42,662 nt of DNA, from assembly GCA_017940955.1 (NCBI GenBank), contig JAGAXP010000097.1, positions 1 through 42,662 of the forward strand, in the 5' to 3' direction. Each line of letters begins with the position of its first letter. The stretch's first letter is position 1. The stretch comes from Oribacterium sp. GTDB taxonomy: Bacteria > Bacillota_A > Clostridia > Lachnospirales > Lachnospiraceae. The notes under the pieces were generated by a model. That model ran no database searches and had not been told where the DNA came from. It worked only from the letters and a program-made list of their open reading frames with translations. Shown piece after piece: positions 7,601 through 16,077 of the stretch. Position numbers and translations under genes: made by a program.

Positions 7601-8770
7601 ATGTCAGAAGCAAATTATCCAATATCTTCAGTAGGTCCCCGTGACCGTTATATGATGGAACAGGTTGAACAGCTGCTGGAGCGGGAAGGCATACATCTGG
7701 ATGCCCACCTTGATTACACAGCGGCAATGCTCGATGATGATTACAATGTCATCGCCACCGGTAGCTGCTTCGGAAATACATTAAGATGCATGGCAGTGAG
7801 CTCCGATCATCAGGGAGAAGCCCTGATGAACGACATCGTGTCACATCTTATCGAGTATCAGTACGGTAGAGGCAACTATCATCTGTTTCTATATACTAAG
7901 TGCAATACCTCACAGTTTTTTCAGAGCCTCGGTTTCAGAGAGATTGCCCGTATGGAAGAAGCTAACATAGTATTCATGGAAAACAAAAGAACCGGTTTTA
8001 CGGATTATCTTGAGAGGCTTCGGAAAGAGTCTGTGGAGCAGCTGAAGGAAACAGATTCTGATGAATCCAGAAAGTATCGTTCTTTATTGGAGGATGATAC
8101 AGCTTCCGGTACTGACTCTTCTGATTCTTTGTCAGCAAGTGCTTCAGATAATGATCTCAGAATAGGAGCGATAGTTATGAATGCCAATCCTTTTACACTT
8201 GGGCATCAGTATCTTGTGGAAAAGGCGACGGAGGGCTGTGATATACTTCATCTGTTTATGGTTTCCGAAGATGCGAGTCTGGTTCCGTTTTCTGTAAGAA
8301 AGAAACTGATCGAGGAGGGAACATCCGGATTCAAAAACATCATATATCATGATTCAGGTTCCTATATCATAAGCTCGGCAACCTTTCCTGCGTATTTCCA
8401 GAAGGGAGATAATGCGGTCATAAAGAGTCAGGCCGGTATCGATCTTCAGGTATTTGCCGGTATTTCCGGAAGACTTCACATCAACAAAAGATATGTAGGT
8501 GATGAGCCGACCTCTCTTGTTACAGGAATTTACAACGATATCATGGCAGAAGCACTTCCTAAAAACGGAGTTGAATGTCATATAATCCCGAGAAAAGAGT
8601 CAGAAGGAAAACCGATCTCAGCATCCACAGTAAGACAGGCTATACATGATGGAGATATGGAGACCATGAAGGCACTTGTTCCTGAAACAACCTATAACTT
8701 CTTTGTCAGTGATGAAGCAAGGCCGGTAATAGAAAAAATAATCGCAGAAAGTGATGTTGTACACTACTGA
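7601..8770 (+). CDS. citC: [Citrate (pro-3S)-lyase] ligase
   Basis: CitC acetylates the thiol of the citrate lyase cofactor using ATP and acetate, switching the enzyme on. The 389-aa protein has an N-terminal GNAT-like region (about residues 15-125, with YHLFLYTKCNTSQFFQSLGF). A Ser/Asp-rich linker follows (about 145-185), then the nucleotidyltransferase domain beginning IGAIVMNANPFTLGHQYL, whose TLGH segment is the HxGH-like nucleotide-binding motif. A C-terminal PISASTVRQAI segment corresponds to the second motif. The Ser/Asp linker makes it somewhat longer than typical forms of about 340-350 residues. A very strong terminator follows. Confidence 0.95.
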   Translation: MSEANYPISSVGPRDRYMMEQVEQLLEREGIHLDAHLDYTAAMLDDDYNVIATGSCFGNTLRCMAVSSDHQGEALMNDIVSHLIEYQYGRGNYHLFLYTKCNTSQFFQSLGFREIARMEEANIVFMENKRTGFTDYLERLRKESVEQLKETDSDESRKYRSLLEDDTASGTDSSDSLSASASDNDLRIGAIVMNANPFTLGHQYLVEKATEGCDILHLFMVSEDASLVPFSVRKKLIEEGTSGFKNIIYHDSGSYIISSATFPAYFQKGDNAVIKSQAGIDLQVFAGISGRLHINKRYVGDEPTSLVTGIYNDIMAEALPKNGVECHIIPRKESEGKPISASTVRQAIHDGDMETMKALVPETTYNFFVSDEARPVIEKIIAESDVVHY

Positions 8771-8782
8771 TAGAGTATAAGA

Positions 8783-8893
8783 CGTCGAAATCGAAACAAT
8801 CAGTAACATTTCAGCCGATGGACCATGGGGACGGAGTTAGTGGTCCACCGGCTGAAATGTTGGAACAATGATGTTCGGTTTCGACGCTTTTTA
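8783..8893 (+). terminator. Long two-part terminator hairpin after citC
   Basis: An outer stem, CGTCGAAATCGAA (8783-8795) with TTCGGTTTCGACG (8874-8886), encloses an inner 21-bp stem between 8805-8825 and 8841-8861 with one mismatch. A CTTTTTATT tail follows. It ends the citX-citC transcript. Confidence 0.85.
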
Positions 8894-9231
8894 TTGTTAT
8901 AAATGAAAACTAAATCAGTTAGTGCTGCAATGTTTACGAAAAAAAGCTTTGTGCCGGCTTTATCAGGACGCCTGTAAAAACCCGGAATTGAACTTCAAAT
9001 AATCTGAAAGCGCATATTTCTTCGCAAGAAAACTGAGGGAGAAAACCGGACTGACGGAGGGAATCCTCCATGCTTCTTTGGGAGGATCGAGAATTCATGT
9101 TTGATCCCGGGATGGGTGGAGTAGAATAATCAAATAAAAAGATTCTTTATAAAATAGTTGGATACTTTATATTTTTAACGAGGGTAAAGAAAATATAATA
9201 CAGCTAAATCATAGATGGAGTGTGATTTAGT
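8894..9231 (+). other. Non-coding gap, possible decayed reading frame
   Basis: No intact gene is seen. One frame from about 8907 to 9104 is open except for a TAA at 9000-9002. Its second half reads SESAYFFARKLREKTGLTEG and onward, which looks protein-like but was not recognised. A small hairpin GGAGG-GAAT-CCTCC lies inside it. The 3' part of the gap (after about 9125) is AT-rich and holds the promoter candidate for the next gene. Confidence 0.25.
9141..9230 (+). promoter_or_regulatory. Promoter and RBS hairpin candidate for the yesL-like/xylosidase operon
   Basis: A perfect TATAAT at 9194-9199 has only a poor -35, as expected for an activator-dependent promoter. GATTCTTTATAAA at 9141-9153 resembles the GATTTTTTATAAA of the duplicated element at 13579 and 17145. 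CTAAATC (9204-9210) pairs with GATTTAG (9224-9230), placing the GGAG ribosome site in the loop just before the ATG. Confidence 0.4.
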
Positions 9232-9915
9232 ATGGAACTAAAGCATTTTGACAATGACAAAAACGTTATCATGAACCTTTTTACAGTGATAACGCAGCTG
9301 ATGGTTATTAATTGTCTGACCGTTTTGTTTAGTCTGCCGGTAATTACGGCAGGAGCTTCTTTTGCAGCCATGCATGATTGTCTGCAAAAGATATTAAGAA
9401 AAGAAGACGGATATATGGTGAAAGCTTTTATAGCGTCTTTTCGTGAAAATATAAAGCAGGGTATGTTGATTTGGGCTTGTTTTGCTCCTCTTCTTGTGGG
9501 AGTGATGGCTGACATGATTTTATGTATCCTGTTTCCGGGGGTTTTGCCTTTGTGGGTCATAGTACCCGTGGGCATAGCTGGGTTTTTGTCTTTTTTCATT
9601 TTCCTATGGGTGTTTCCGATATTGGCCAGGTTCAGGTTGACCGTAACAGAAGTTTTACAGCTTTCGCTGTTTATAAGTGCAGCACGGTTTCCCAGAACGA
9701 TTTCCATGGCAATGATGTGGATCATACCGATTGTATGTTTCCGTTTTATCCCCCTTATGCCGCTGTGCCTGTTGTTCGGACTTGCTCTGCCGGGATATCT
9801 GAATGCATTGTTTTATCTGCCGGTTTTCGGAGAACTGGAAGAAGAAAAGAACGAAAGAGAAAGGAAAAAACAAGATGATATATTATGTATCAGAGAAAGC
9901 GTTTCGAAGCGGTGA
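9232..9915 (+). CDS. YesL-like (DUF624) membrane protein
   Basis: This 227-aa hydrophobic protein has about five membrane spans (near residues 15-45, 75-105, 108-140, 145-170 and 172-198) and a charged C-terminus. The N-terminal pattern, with NLFTVITQLMVINCLTVLFSLPVITAGAS, is typical of the DUF624/YesL family. Members are regularly found beside carbohydrate ABC transporters and glycosidases, but their function is unknown. The start has GATGGAG upstream. The 3' end overlaps the beta-xylosidase start by 41 bases, so the two are likely coupled. Confidence 0.85.
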   Translation: MELKHFDNDKNVIMNLFTVITQLMVINCLTVLFSLPVITAGASFAAMHDCLQKILRKEDGYMVKAFIASFRENIKQGMLIWACFAPLLVGVMADMILCILFPGVLPLWVIVPVGIAGFLSFFIFLWVFPILARFRLTVTEVLQLSLFISAARFPRTISMAMMWIIPIVCFRFIPLMPLCLLFGLALPGYLNALFYLPVFGELEEEKNERERKKQDDILCIRESVSKR

Positions 9916-11887
9916 CGGTACAAAAGAGAGACCTTTCAAGAAGATTTCAGAAGCTGCAAAAATTGCAAAACCCGGTGATGAGGTTATCGTTTCTCCGGGA
10001 GTATATCGTGAGTATGTAGATCCTGCCAATGCAGGAACACCGGACAGCCGTATTACTTACCGTTCAGAAGTTAAGGGCGGTGCAGTTATAACCGGAGCGG
10101 AAATGCTTACAGGATGGGAGCATTACGAAGGCAATACCTATGTGGCTCACATCGGAAACGGACTCTTCGGGGATTACAACCCTTATACCACAGTTGTAAA
10201 GGGAGACTGGTACTTTGCTGAGCTTCCTGTACATACCGGGGAAGTATATGTAGATGGTGTACAGCTCTACGAAGTCATGAAGAAGGAAGAAGTTCTGAAT
10301 CCTGAACCGGCGCCTATGTCCTGGGAGCCTAAAGAGGTTTCTATACGTAAGTGGTATACAGAACAGGATGGGGATACTACTCTTATTTATGTTAATATCG
10401 GAGACGATCCTGCAAAGCACAACATGGAGTTCAATGTACGCAGGAACTGCTTTATGCCATCAAGAGAGGGCATTGGTTATATCACAGTATCAGGATTTAC
10501 CATAAAGCAGGCAGCAACCACCTGGGCACCACCTACTGCATATCAGGATGGAATGGTCGGCCCTCACTGGTCAAAGGGTTGGATCATAGAGGATTGCGAA
10601 ATCAGTGATTCCAGATGCTCCGGTATCAGCCTTGGAAAGTATCTGCAGCCTGAGGATGAAAACAAGTGGACACGTTTCGGACTTAAGGACGGTACACAGA
10701 CTCAGAGAGACTGTGTAATGCAGGCAATAAATGAAGGCTGGTCCAAGGAAACAGTAGGTTCTCACATTATCCGACGCTGTCATATACACCACTGCGGTCA
10801 GACCGGTATCGTAGGTCATATGGGCGGAGTTTTCTCCATCATCGAGGACAATCATATCCATAACATCAACAACAAGCAGGATCTCGCCGGTGCTGAGATC
10901 GGCGGTATCAAGATGCATGCCGCAATTGATGTGATATTCAGAAGAAATCATATACACCACTGCACAAGAGGTATGTGGCTCGACTGGCAGGCTCAGGGTA
11001 CAAGAGTTTCCCAGAATCTGTTCCATGACAATACTCCTCCTAAGGGCATCAGGATCACAAGTCTTCTGGGCCTTGGAGAGGATATCTGGGTAGAGGTATC
11101 TCACGGTCCGACTCTTCTCGACAATAATCTGTTCTTATCTCCTTTATCAATGCGTATAAGTGCCCAGGGTATAGCCTGCGTACATAATCTGATAGGCGGT
11201 GCTATCACCTATGTTGATGCCGGCGTAGAGAATGGCGGTGCATATCTTCCTACACCACGTTATACACCATATCACGTGCCTCATGAGACAGATGTGGCAG
11301 GATTTATGACCTTTAATCATGGTGACATGCGTTTCTACAACAATATTTTTGTACAGCAGAACATCCTGCAGGATTATAAAGATTATGTTAAGGAAATAAA
11401 GGAAGAGAAGGAATACAATTTTGTATGTGGTCTTTCTGTTTATGACGGATATCCTACAACAGAAGAATATCTGAAAAACTTCGGTCCATGGAAATTCTCT
11501 GATGAAGGTGCAAAGGATAAGTATTATGAGCACTTCCCTGTAGATGCTTCCGGTAATGTCTACTTCAACGGTGCAAAGAGCGGAGATATGGAGAAGGATG
11601 CTTATGTGGATGATATTCATAAGGTAGAGTTGTCTTTGGGCGGCAGTCCGGAAGAACCTGTACTTGTAACAAATCTTTATGACATACTTCCTGACCGACC
11701 TGAAAAGACCATCTCTACAAAGACTCTGGGACAGGCCTTTGAACCTGAAATGAGGTTTGAAAATCCGGATGGCAGTGAGATAGTGTTCAATGAAGACTAT
11801 TTCGGCGACCATAGAGAAGTCTGCCCTATTGCAGGACCTTTTGCTCATACATCACAGATCAAAAAACAACTGTTTCAGAAGCAGTAA
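9875..11887 (+). CDS. GH120-like beta-xylosidase (right-handed beta-helix)
   Basis: The 670-aa protein resembles XylC of Thermoanaerobacterium saccharolyticum, founder of glycoside hydrolase family 120, an exo-acting beta-xylosidase on xylo-oligosaccharides. Family segments seen include PGVYREYV near residue 41, WAPPTAYQ near 217, GPHWSKGWIIED near 229 and MWLDWQAQGTRVS near 367. WVEVSHGP is near 405. By comparison with the recalled XylC active site, Asp370 would be the nucleophile and Glu407 the acid/base. Between them is an extra loop of about 14 residues, TPPKGIRITSLLGLG. No signal peptide is present, so it acts in the cytoplasm on imported oligosaccharides. The start follows AAGGA and lies inside the upstream gene. 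Confidence 0.88.
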   Translation: MIYYVSEKAFRSGDGTKERPFKKISEAAKIAKPGDEVIVSPGVYREYVDPANAGTPDSRITYRSEVKGGAVITGAEMLTGWEHYEGNTYVAHIGNGLFGDYNPYTTVVKGDWYFAELPVHTGEVYVDGVQLYEVMKKEEVLNPEPAPMSWEPKEVSIRKWYTEQDGDTTLIYVNIGDDPAKHNMEFNVRRNCFMPSREGIGYITVSGFTIKQAATTWAPPTAYQDGMVGPHWSKGWIIEDCEISDSRCSGISLGKYLQPEDENKWTRFGLKDGTQTQRDCVMQAINEGWSKETVGSHIIRRCHIHHCGQTGIVGHMGGVFSIIEDNHIHNINNKQDLAGAEIGGIKMHAAIDVIFRRNHIHHCTRGMWLDWQAQGTRVSQNLFHDNTPPKGIRITSLLGLGEDIWVEVSHGPTLLDNNLFLSPLSMRISAQGIACVHNLIGGAITYVDAGVENGGAYLPTPRYTPYHVPHETDVAGFMTFNHGDMRFYNNIFVQQNILQDYKDYVKEIKEEKEYNFVCGLSVYDGYPTTEEYLKNFGPWKFSDEGAKDKYYEHFPVDASGNVYFNGAKSGDMEKDAYVDDIHKVELSLGGSPEEPVLVTNLYDILPDRPEKTISTKTLGQAFEPEMRFENPDGSEIVFNEDYFGDHREVCPIAGPFAHTSQIKKQLFQKQ

Positions 11888-12073
11888 AACTTAATGACAT
11901 CCCCACAGGTTAAGTTGCAGATTTCTCCGGAATGTCCTCCGGAATCCGGCATATAGCACCAGCCCTTTGCGAAGAGAATTCTTATGAGCTGGTTTCCCAT
12001 AGAGTACGTAAGGTGCTTTTGCAGATCGGGAGTGGGGAATATGTGAGACTGGTATTCAAACAAAGATAGATAT

Positions 12074-12142
12074 AAACCTGCCCCTGTTGGTATGATCAAA
12101 AAGATAAGCTTTTTGTTTATACCGGCAGGGGCAGGTTTTATG
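12074..12142. terminator. Long bidirectional terminator hairpin
   Basis: Two 30-base arms, 12074-12103 and 12109-12138, pair with only a few mismatches or G-T pairs around a five-base loop. The core AAACCTGCCCCTG / CAGGGGCAGGTTT is perfect. The right side ends in GGTTTTAT and the left side reads as an equivalent T-rich tail on the other strand. It can serve both convergent genes. Confidence 0.8.
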
Positions 12143-12161
12143 TTAGCATGTTTTGATGTAA

Positions 12162-12215
12162 GGGTCAAAAGTGCCAAATCACGTGCTTGCACGTTGATTT
12201 GAGACTTTATGACCC
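12162..12215. repeat. Long interrupted hairpin
   Basis: GGGTCA, AGT, CAAATCA and GTGC pair in order with GCAC, TGATTTG, ACT and TGACCC across symmetrical internal loops, with a TT turn. There is no T-run on either side, so it is not a simple terminator. Its function is unknown. It may be a structured RNA or a small dispersed repeat. Confidence 0.5.
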
Positions 12216-12279
12216 GCCCGAACACGAATAACGTAGTCGTTTTGCACAGGAATATGTGTGTTGACACTCACATCAATAT

Positions 12280-13551
12280 TCATTTTTCATCATTCTCCAT
12301 CAACTCCAGATTCATGGACTCTTTGACGAAATCATCATTTAAGTAGCGGGTTCTGTACTGCCTTAAGGTCATGCCTGTTATTTTTTTAAATTCCATTCCC
12401 ATATGGCTCTGTGAGGCAAAACCAAGATAAGCCGAGATTTCTGTAAAGGTATAGGAGGAGTAAGTTAATAGGTTTTTGATGAGTTTGATCTTTTCCTCAA
12501 GTATATAAGCCTTCAGTGTGACATGCATATGACGTTTGAACAGTGCGGAGAGATAATTCTCGTCAAGTCCTACTGCATCTGCTATCTGAGAAACAGTGAT
12601 CTTTCCGTGGAGGTGACTGAAGATATAATCCTTGCAGTGGGAGATGTGGACATTTTCATCAGCCACTGAAAGAGATGTGGCTTTTTCCTGCTTCAGGTCA
12701 CGTACCAGCTTAGCATAATGAAGTTCGGCTTCTCTGGTGCATTGCAGCATCTCCACAGGATCCTTACAGTTATCAATTCTTTGTATGGAAACATCACTGA
12801 GAGAAAAGGCAATTTCCGGGTGCAGGCCTGCAGCAATAGACGCACGGCATGCAACAGTTATAGCTACGATGGAAAGATATATCTCCTGTCGTATAGGATC
12901 CTTTGAAAGCTTGCCGTAACGTCCGGGGAAACGCTCATACAGCAGGGTCTTCAGGTTTTCAACATCTCCGTTTTTGATATAGGTGGTTTCCAGCTTCTCA
13001 TGATTATAAGGATTGTGGGCAAAGTTGTTTTCTATGTGGTCAAACATAGTTTTTGTGAGGGAGGTGAGTGTATCATCGTGCCTGTTTTGTGACAGACAGT
13101 TGGCAAAGAGGATTTTGGAAGGCTCTATATATGCATCGTCATTTTCTCCGGAACGGTCAACATTAAATAGAAGTGCACAGTGCTCTGCCAGAATGTCCGG
13201 GGTGGTCGCCGGAATCTGTTTTAAACAGGCATCAAGATTATGGGCATCGTATTCTATTTTGTTTATAAAAGACATAGCAGGGGAAGTAAGTATAAGCGGC
13301 CCAATTAAAAACTGATAGGCCTTTGTGATGACGTAGGCATATACAAGCCTGGCATTTACAAGAAAAAGGAGCGGCATGTCTCTGTGATCCTTGCTGATAA
13401 GAGGAGAGGACATGAGAAAATCGCTGAGATCCCCAATCTCGATGTCAGGATCTTTGTTTAAATTCTTCACAAGATTGTTACTGTGATCATACACGCGTAT
13501 CGATGTATAAAGAGATTTTGAGGTATATTCAAGGATATAACCGTAGTTCAT
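12280..13551 (-). CDS. AraC-family transcriptional regulator
   Basis: The 423-aa protein has a C-terminal AraC/XylS DNA-binding domain (about residues 310-405). It contains two helix-turn-helix units: HGKITVSQIADAVGLDENYL and, further on, FTEISAYLGFASQSHMGMEFKK, then the typical TPxQYR-like end (TLRQYR). The long N-terminal region is a putative ligand sensor with no recognised domain. It is transcribed away from the ABC transporter genes and towards the xylosidase gene. The start at 13551 is preferred because GGAGGAT lies just upstream. By position it is the likely regulator of this locus, responding to xylose or xylo-oligosaccharides (inference). Confidence 0.9.
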   Translation of the reverse strand: MNYGYILEYTSKSLYTSIRVYDHSNNLVKNLNKDPDIEIGDLSDFLMSSPLISKDHRDMPLLFLVNARLVYAYVITKAYQFLIGPLILTSPAMSFINKIEYDAHNLDACLKQIPATTPDILAEHCALLFNVDRSGENDDAYIEPSKILFANCLSQNRHDDTLTSLTKTMFDHIENNFAHNPYNHEKLETTYIKNGDVENLKTLLYERFPGRYGKLSKDPIRQEIYLSIVAITVACRASIAAGLHPEIAFSLSDVSIQRIDNCKDPVEMLQCTREAELHYAKLVRDLKQEKATSLSVADENVHISHCKDYIFSHLHGKITVSQIADAVGLDENYLSALFKRHMHVTLKAYILEEKIKLIKNLLTYSSYTFTEISAYLGFASQSHMGMEFKKITGMTLRQYRTRYLNDDFVKESMNLELMENDEK

Positions 13552-13578
13552 AATATCCTCCAAAATGAATCAGTATTT

Positions 13579-13640
13579 TTCAAAGATTTTTTATAAATAT
13601 AACAGATATCTGATATAAGTCAATTCATGTTTTTTTTAGA
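13579..13640 (+). promoter_or_regulatory. Duplicated promoter/operator element, copy 1
   Basis: The stretch containing CAAAGATTTTTTATAAATAT and then GATATCTGATATAAGTCAAT is almost the same as 17145-17205. A -10-like TATAAG at 13614-13619 sits 17 bases after a weak TTATAA. It lies in the divergent gap between the AraC-type gene and the ABC transporter genes. A binding site for that regulator overlapping a weak promoter is the simplest reading. Confidence 0.6.
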
Positions 13641-13703
13641 ATTAGAGGTACAAAAGGTGTGAATACCTCGGAAATTTGTTCTGATGAAGGAGGAACCAGA
13701 TTT

Positions 13704-15053
13704 ATGAAAAAACATGTATTGACAATGCTTCTTACAGGTTCAATGTTGGTGGCAGGGATTTTGGGAGGCTGCGGCGGCAGTAAAGCGACCCCTGCGCCTA
13801 AGGGCGCTGATGGTGCGGCTGTTTCAGCACCTGCTTCCGGCGGAAAAGGTGAAAATATAACCTTCTGGAATATAGCCACAGATGAGCCGGACAAGACATT
13901 GTTCACCTGGGCTGTTGACAAGTATAACAATGAGAATTCCCAGGAGAGCGGATATCATATTGAACAGGTTGCAACAGTAAACGATCAGTATAAGGAAAAG
14001 CTTCTTGTGGCTATGGGTGCAGGAGAGTGCCCCGATGTATATTCTAACTGGACAGGCGGATCTCTTGTTGAATATGTGAAATCAGGTTATGCCAAGGATC
14101 TTACAGAACTTGTTGATAAGTACGGGCTTCGTGATCGCTACACAGAGGCATCTCTTTCACAGGCAACAATAGATGGCAAGATTTACGCAATACCAACTAA
14201 GGCCAATACAGCGGCTCTTTTCTTCTACGACAAAAAGATGTGGGCGGATAAGGGCTATGAAGTACCTAAGACTCTGGATGAGCTTGAGGCTCTTTGCAAT
14301 AAGATGGTTCAGGACGGTGTTACACCGTTTGCTCTTGCAAACCAGCCTCAGTGGACAGGCTCAATGTACTATATGTATCTGGTTACACGTTATGGCGGAC
14401 CTGAAATCGTTTCTGCTGCCTTTGACGGTACAGGTTCTCTGGTAAACGATGCAACAATTTTTGCAGGCAACAAGATCCGTGAGTGGGTTGAAAAAGGTTA
14501 CTTCCCTGATGGAGTTAACTCCATGTCTCCTGACAATGGTGATGATCGTGCTCTCTTATATCAGGGAGCCGGAATGATGCTTCATGGTTCATGGCAGGTT
14601 TCATCAATAAAGAGTGAAAACCCTGATTTCTATGAGAACCTTGGGTGCTTTGCATTCCCTGAAATAGCAGATTCTACAGTTGATCAGACTGCGGTTGTAG
14701 GTACACTGGGAGATCAGTTCATATCCTTCAACTGTGAAGGTGAGAAGCTTGAAGAAGCTTTCAAGATGGTGACAAACTTCTCTACAGATGAATGGATGAA
14801 TCTTGATATTGAAAACGGTAACGTACCTCCACTCAGGAAGGCAAGCTCCGATGAAGAGGTATGGAAGGAAATCCTGAGCATCCTCAATAATGCCAAGTCA
14901 GTACAGTTATGGTGGGATCAGTACCTCCCTGCATCTGTAGCTAATGTTCACAAATCTGCTTCCCAGAAGTTGTTTGATCTTTCTGAATCTGCAGAAGAAG
15001 TAGCACAGGAACAGCAGGATGCCATGGAGAAGTATATATCCGAGAATAAGTAA
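13704..15053 (+). CDS. Sugar ABC transporter substrate-binding lipoprotein
   Basis: This is a 449-aa family 1 extracellular solute-binding protein. It begins with a lipoprotein signal peptide: MKKHVLTMLLTGSMLVAGIL and then GGC, giving a lipobox AGILGGC with the lipidated Cys near residue 24. A Gly/Ala/Pro linker follows before the binding domain starts at ITFWN. Conserved features such as IPTKANTAALFFYDKKMW are typical of oligosaccharide binding proteins. GAAGGAGG precedes the start. With the two permeases downstream it forms a CUT1 importer, and the context points to xylo-oligosaccharides. Confidence 0.93.
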   Translation: MKKHVLTMLLTGSMLVAGILGGCGGSKATPAPKGADGAAVSAPASGGKGENITFWNIATDEPDKTLFTWAVDKYNNENSQESGYHIEQVATVNDQYKEKLLVAMGAGECPDVYSNWTGGSLVEYVKSGYAKDLTELVDKYGLRDRYTEASLSQATIDGKIYAIPTKANTAALFFYDKKMWADKGYEVPKTLDELEALCNKMVQDGVTPFALANQPQWTGSMYYMYLVTRYGGPEIVSAAFDGTGSLVNDATIFAGNKIREWVEKGYFPDGVNSMSPDNGDDRALLYQGAGMMLHGSWQVSSIKSENPDFYENLGCFAFPEIADSTVDQTAVVGTLGDQFISFNCEGEKLEEAFKMVTNFSTDEWMNLDIENGNVPPLRKASSDEEVWKEILSILNNAKSVQLWWDQYLPASVANVHKSASQKLFDLSESAEEVAQEQQDAMEKYISENK

Positions 15054-15123
15054 GAGTAGGCTCTGTATGGAATATCAGGATAAATCATTAATTATGGAAT
15101 CCAAAGAATATTTTGTGGTCAGA

Positions 15124-15149
15124 CTCTGGCGGAAATTGTTCCGCCGGAG
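15124..15149 (+). promoter_or_regulatory. Intercistronic hairpin between binding protein and permease
   Basis: CTCTGGCGGAA (15124-15134) and TTCCGCCGGAG (15139-15149) form an 11-bp stem with a four-base loop. There is no T-run. Such stems after a binding-protein gene commonly stabilise its message so that it is made in excess of the permeases (known from other transporters, inferred here). Confidence 0.55.
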
Positions 15150-15177
15150 CGGAGACCTGCGAAAGGAGAAGGAAAAC

Positions 15178-16077
15178 TTGACTAAAAGTAATTCCATGGC
15201 GGCAAGACGTCAAAGATCGATAACTATTTGCGCATATGTCTTTCTGCTTCCTGTATTGATTTTACTTATCGCATATCTTTTATATCCAATTGTTGCAACA
15301 TTTTTCAACAGCTTCTATAGATGGAACGGAATATCTGCCAACAGGCTGTACGTAGGGCTGGAGAACTGGGGCGAGCTGATCAGAGACAAGAATTTCATGA
15401 TGGCAGCCAAAAACAATGTGGTGGTAATGCTTCTGTCTCTTGTCATACAGATGCCTATAGGTATTCTGCTTGCAACATTCCTGAATGCCGGCGGCAGAAG
15501 GTTCAATATCTTCAAAACCATATGGTTTCTGCCAATGCTTATGAGCTCTGTGGCAGTTGGTTACCTTTTCAGATATGCCCTTGCAACAAACGGAGGACTG
15601 ATCTCATCGCTTTCCGAAATGCTGGGCGGGAAAAAAGTTGATATACTCGGAAATCAGTCTACTGCACTTTTTGGTGTCATTGGAGTTGTCTGCTGGCAGT
15701 TTATCCCATTTTACATGGTTTATTACATTGCCGGGTATTCAAGCATTTCCAGAGATGTTTATGAAGCAGCAGTCATCGATGGAGCAACCCATCCGCAATA
15801 TATTTTAAATATTGCATTGCCGCTTTTGGTGCCTACGATAAAGAGTGCCATAATCATGTCTCTGATCGGATCTTTAAAATATTTTGATCTTGTATATGTT
15901 ATGACCGGAGGAGGCCCTGGTACATCAACAGAGTTGATGGCAACATATATGTATAAAAATTCCTTTGTCAATTTCAACATGGGATATGGATCCTGCGTTG
16001 CAGCAGGCATGTTCCTGATAATAACAATTTTTGCTTCAGTTGTGGTGAGACTTATGAACAGGAAGGAGGATTTCTGA
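15178..16077 (+). CDS. Sugar ABC transporter permease 1 (MalF type)
   Basis: This 299-aa membrane protein has six predicted spans. The first covers about residues 17-40. The EAAVIDGATHPQYILNIALP segment near residue 200 is the EAA loop that contacts the ATPase. The TTG at 15178 is taken as the start because AAGGAGAAGG lies at 15163-15172. The first ATG (15196) lies too far from that site, and upstream in-frame sequence runs into the hairpin. No ATPase gene is present, so it probably shares a general MsmK-like ATPase. The stop overlaps the next start by one base. Confidence 0.9.
   Translation: MTKSNSMAARRQRSITICAYVFLLPVLILLIAYLLYPIVATFFNSFYRWNGISANRLYVGLENWGELIRDKNFMMAAKNNVVVMLLSLVIQMPIGILLATFLNAGGRRFNIFKTIWFLPMLMSSVAVGYLFRYALATNGGLISSLSEMLGGKKVDILGNQSTALFGVIGVVCWQFIPFYMVYYIAGYSSISRDVYEAAVIDGATHPQYILNIALPLLVPTIKSAIIMSLIGSLKYFDLVYVMTGGGPGTSTELMATYMYKNSFVNFNMGYGSCVAAGMFLIITIFASVVVRLMNRKEDF

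Larger units (their letters stand above)
11888..12279. other. Convergent gap with hairpins and possible small frames
   Basis: The gap separates the xylosidase gene from the convergent AraC-type gene. Two overlapping small frames are visible. One starts at 11894 (MTSPQVKLQISPECPPESGI, then a stop). The other runs 11932-12069 (45 codons, beginning MSSGIRHIAPALCEENS). Neither was recognised and neither has a convincing ribosome site. A long terminator (12074-12138) and a second structured element (12162-12215) follow. Confidence 0.3.

Noticed and set aside
11147..11848. A 233-codon minus-strand frame opposite the xylosidase gene
   Set aside because: The plus-strand frame matches a known enzyme family end to end; the opposite frame is Cys/Ile-rich and has no family features.
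11875..12267. A 130-codon minus-strand frame in the convergent gap
   Set aside because: It reads straight through a strong terminator hairpin and another long stem, has no ribosome site, and its product looks random.
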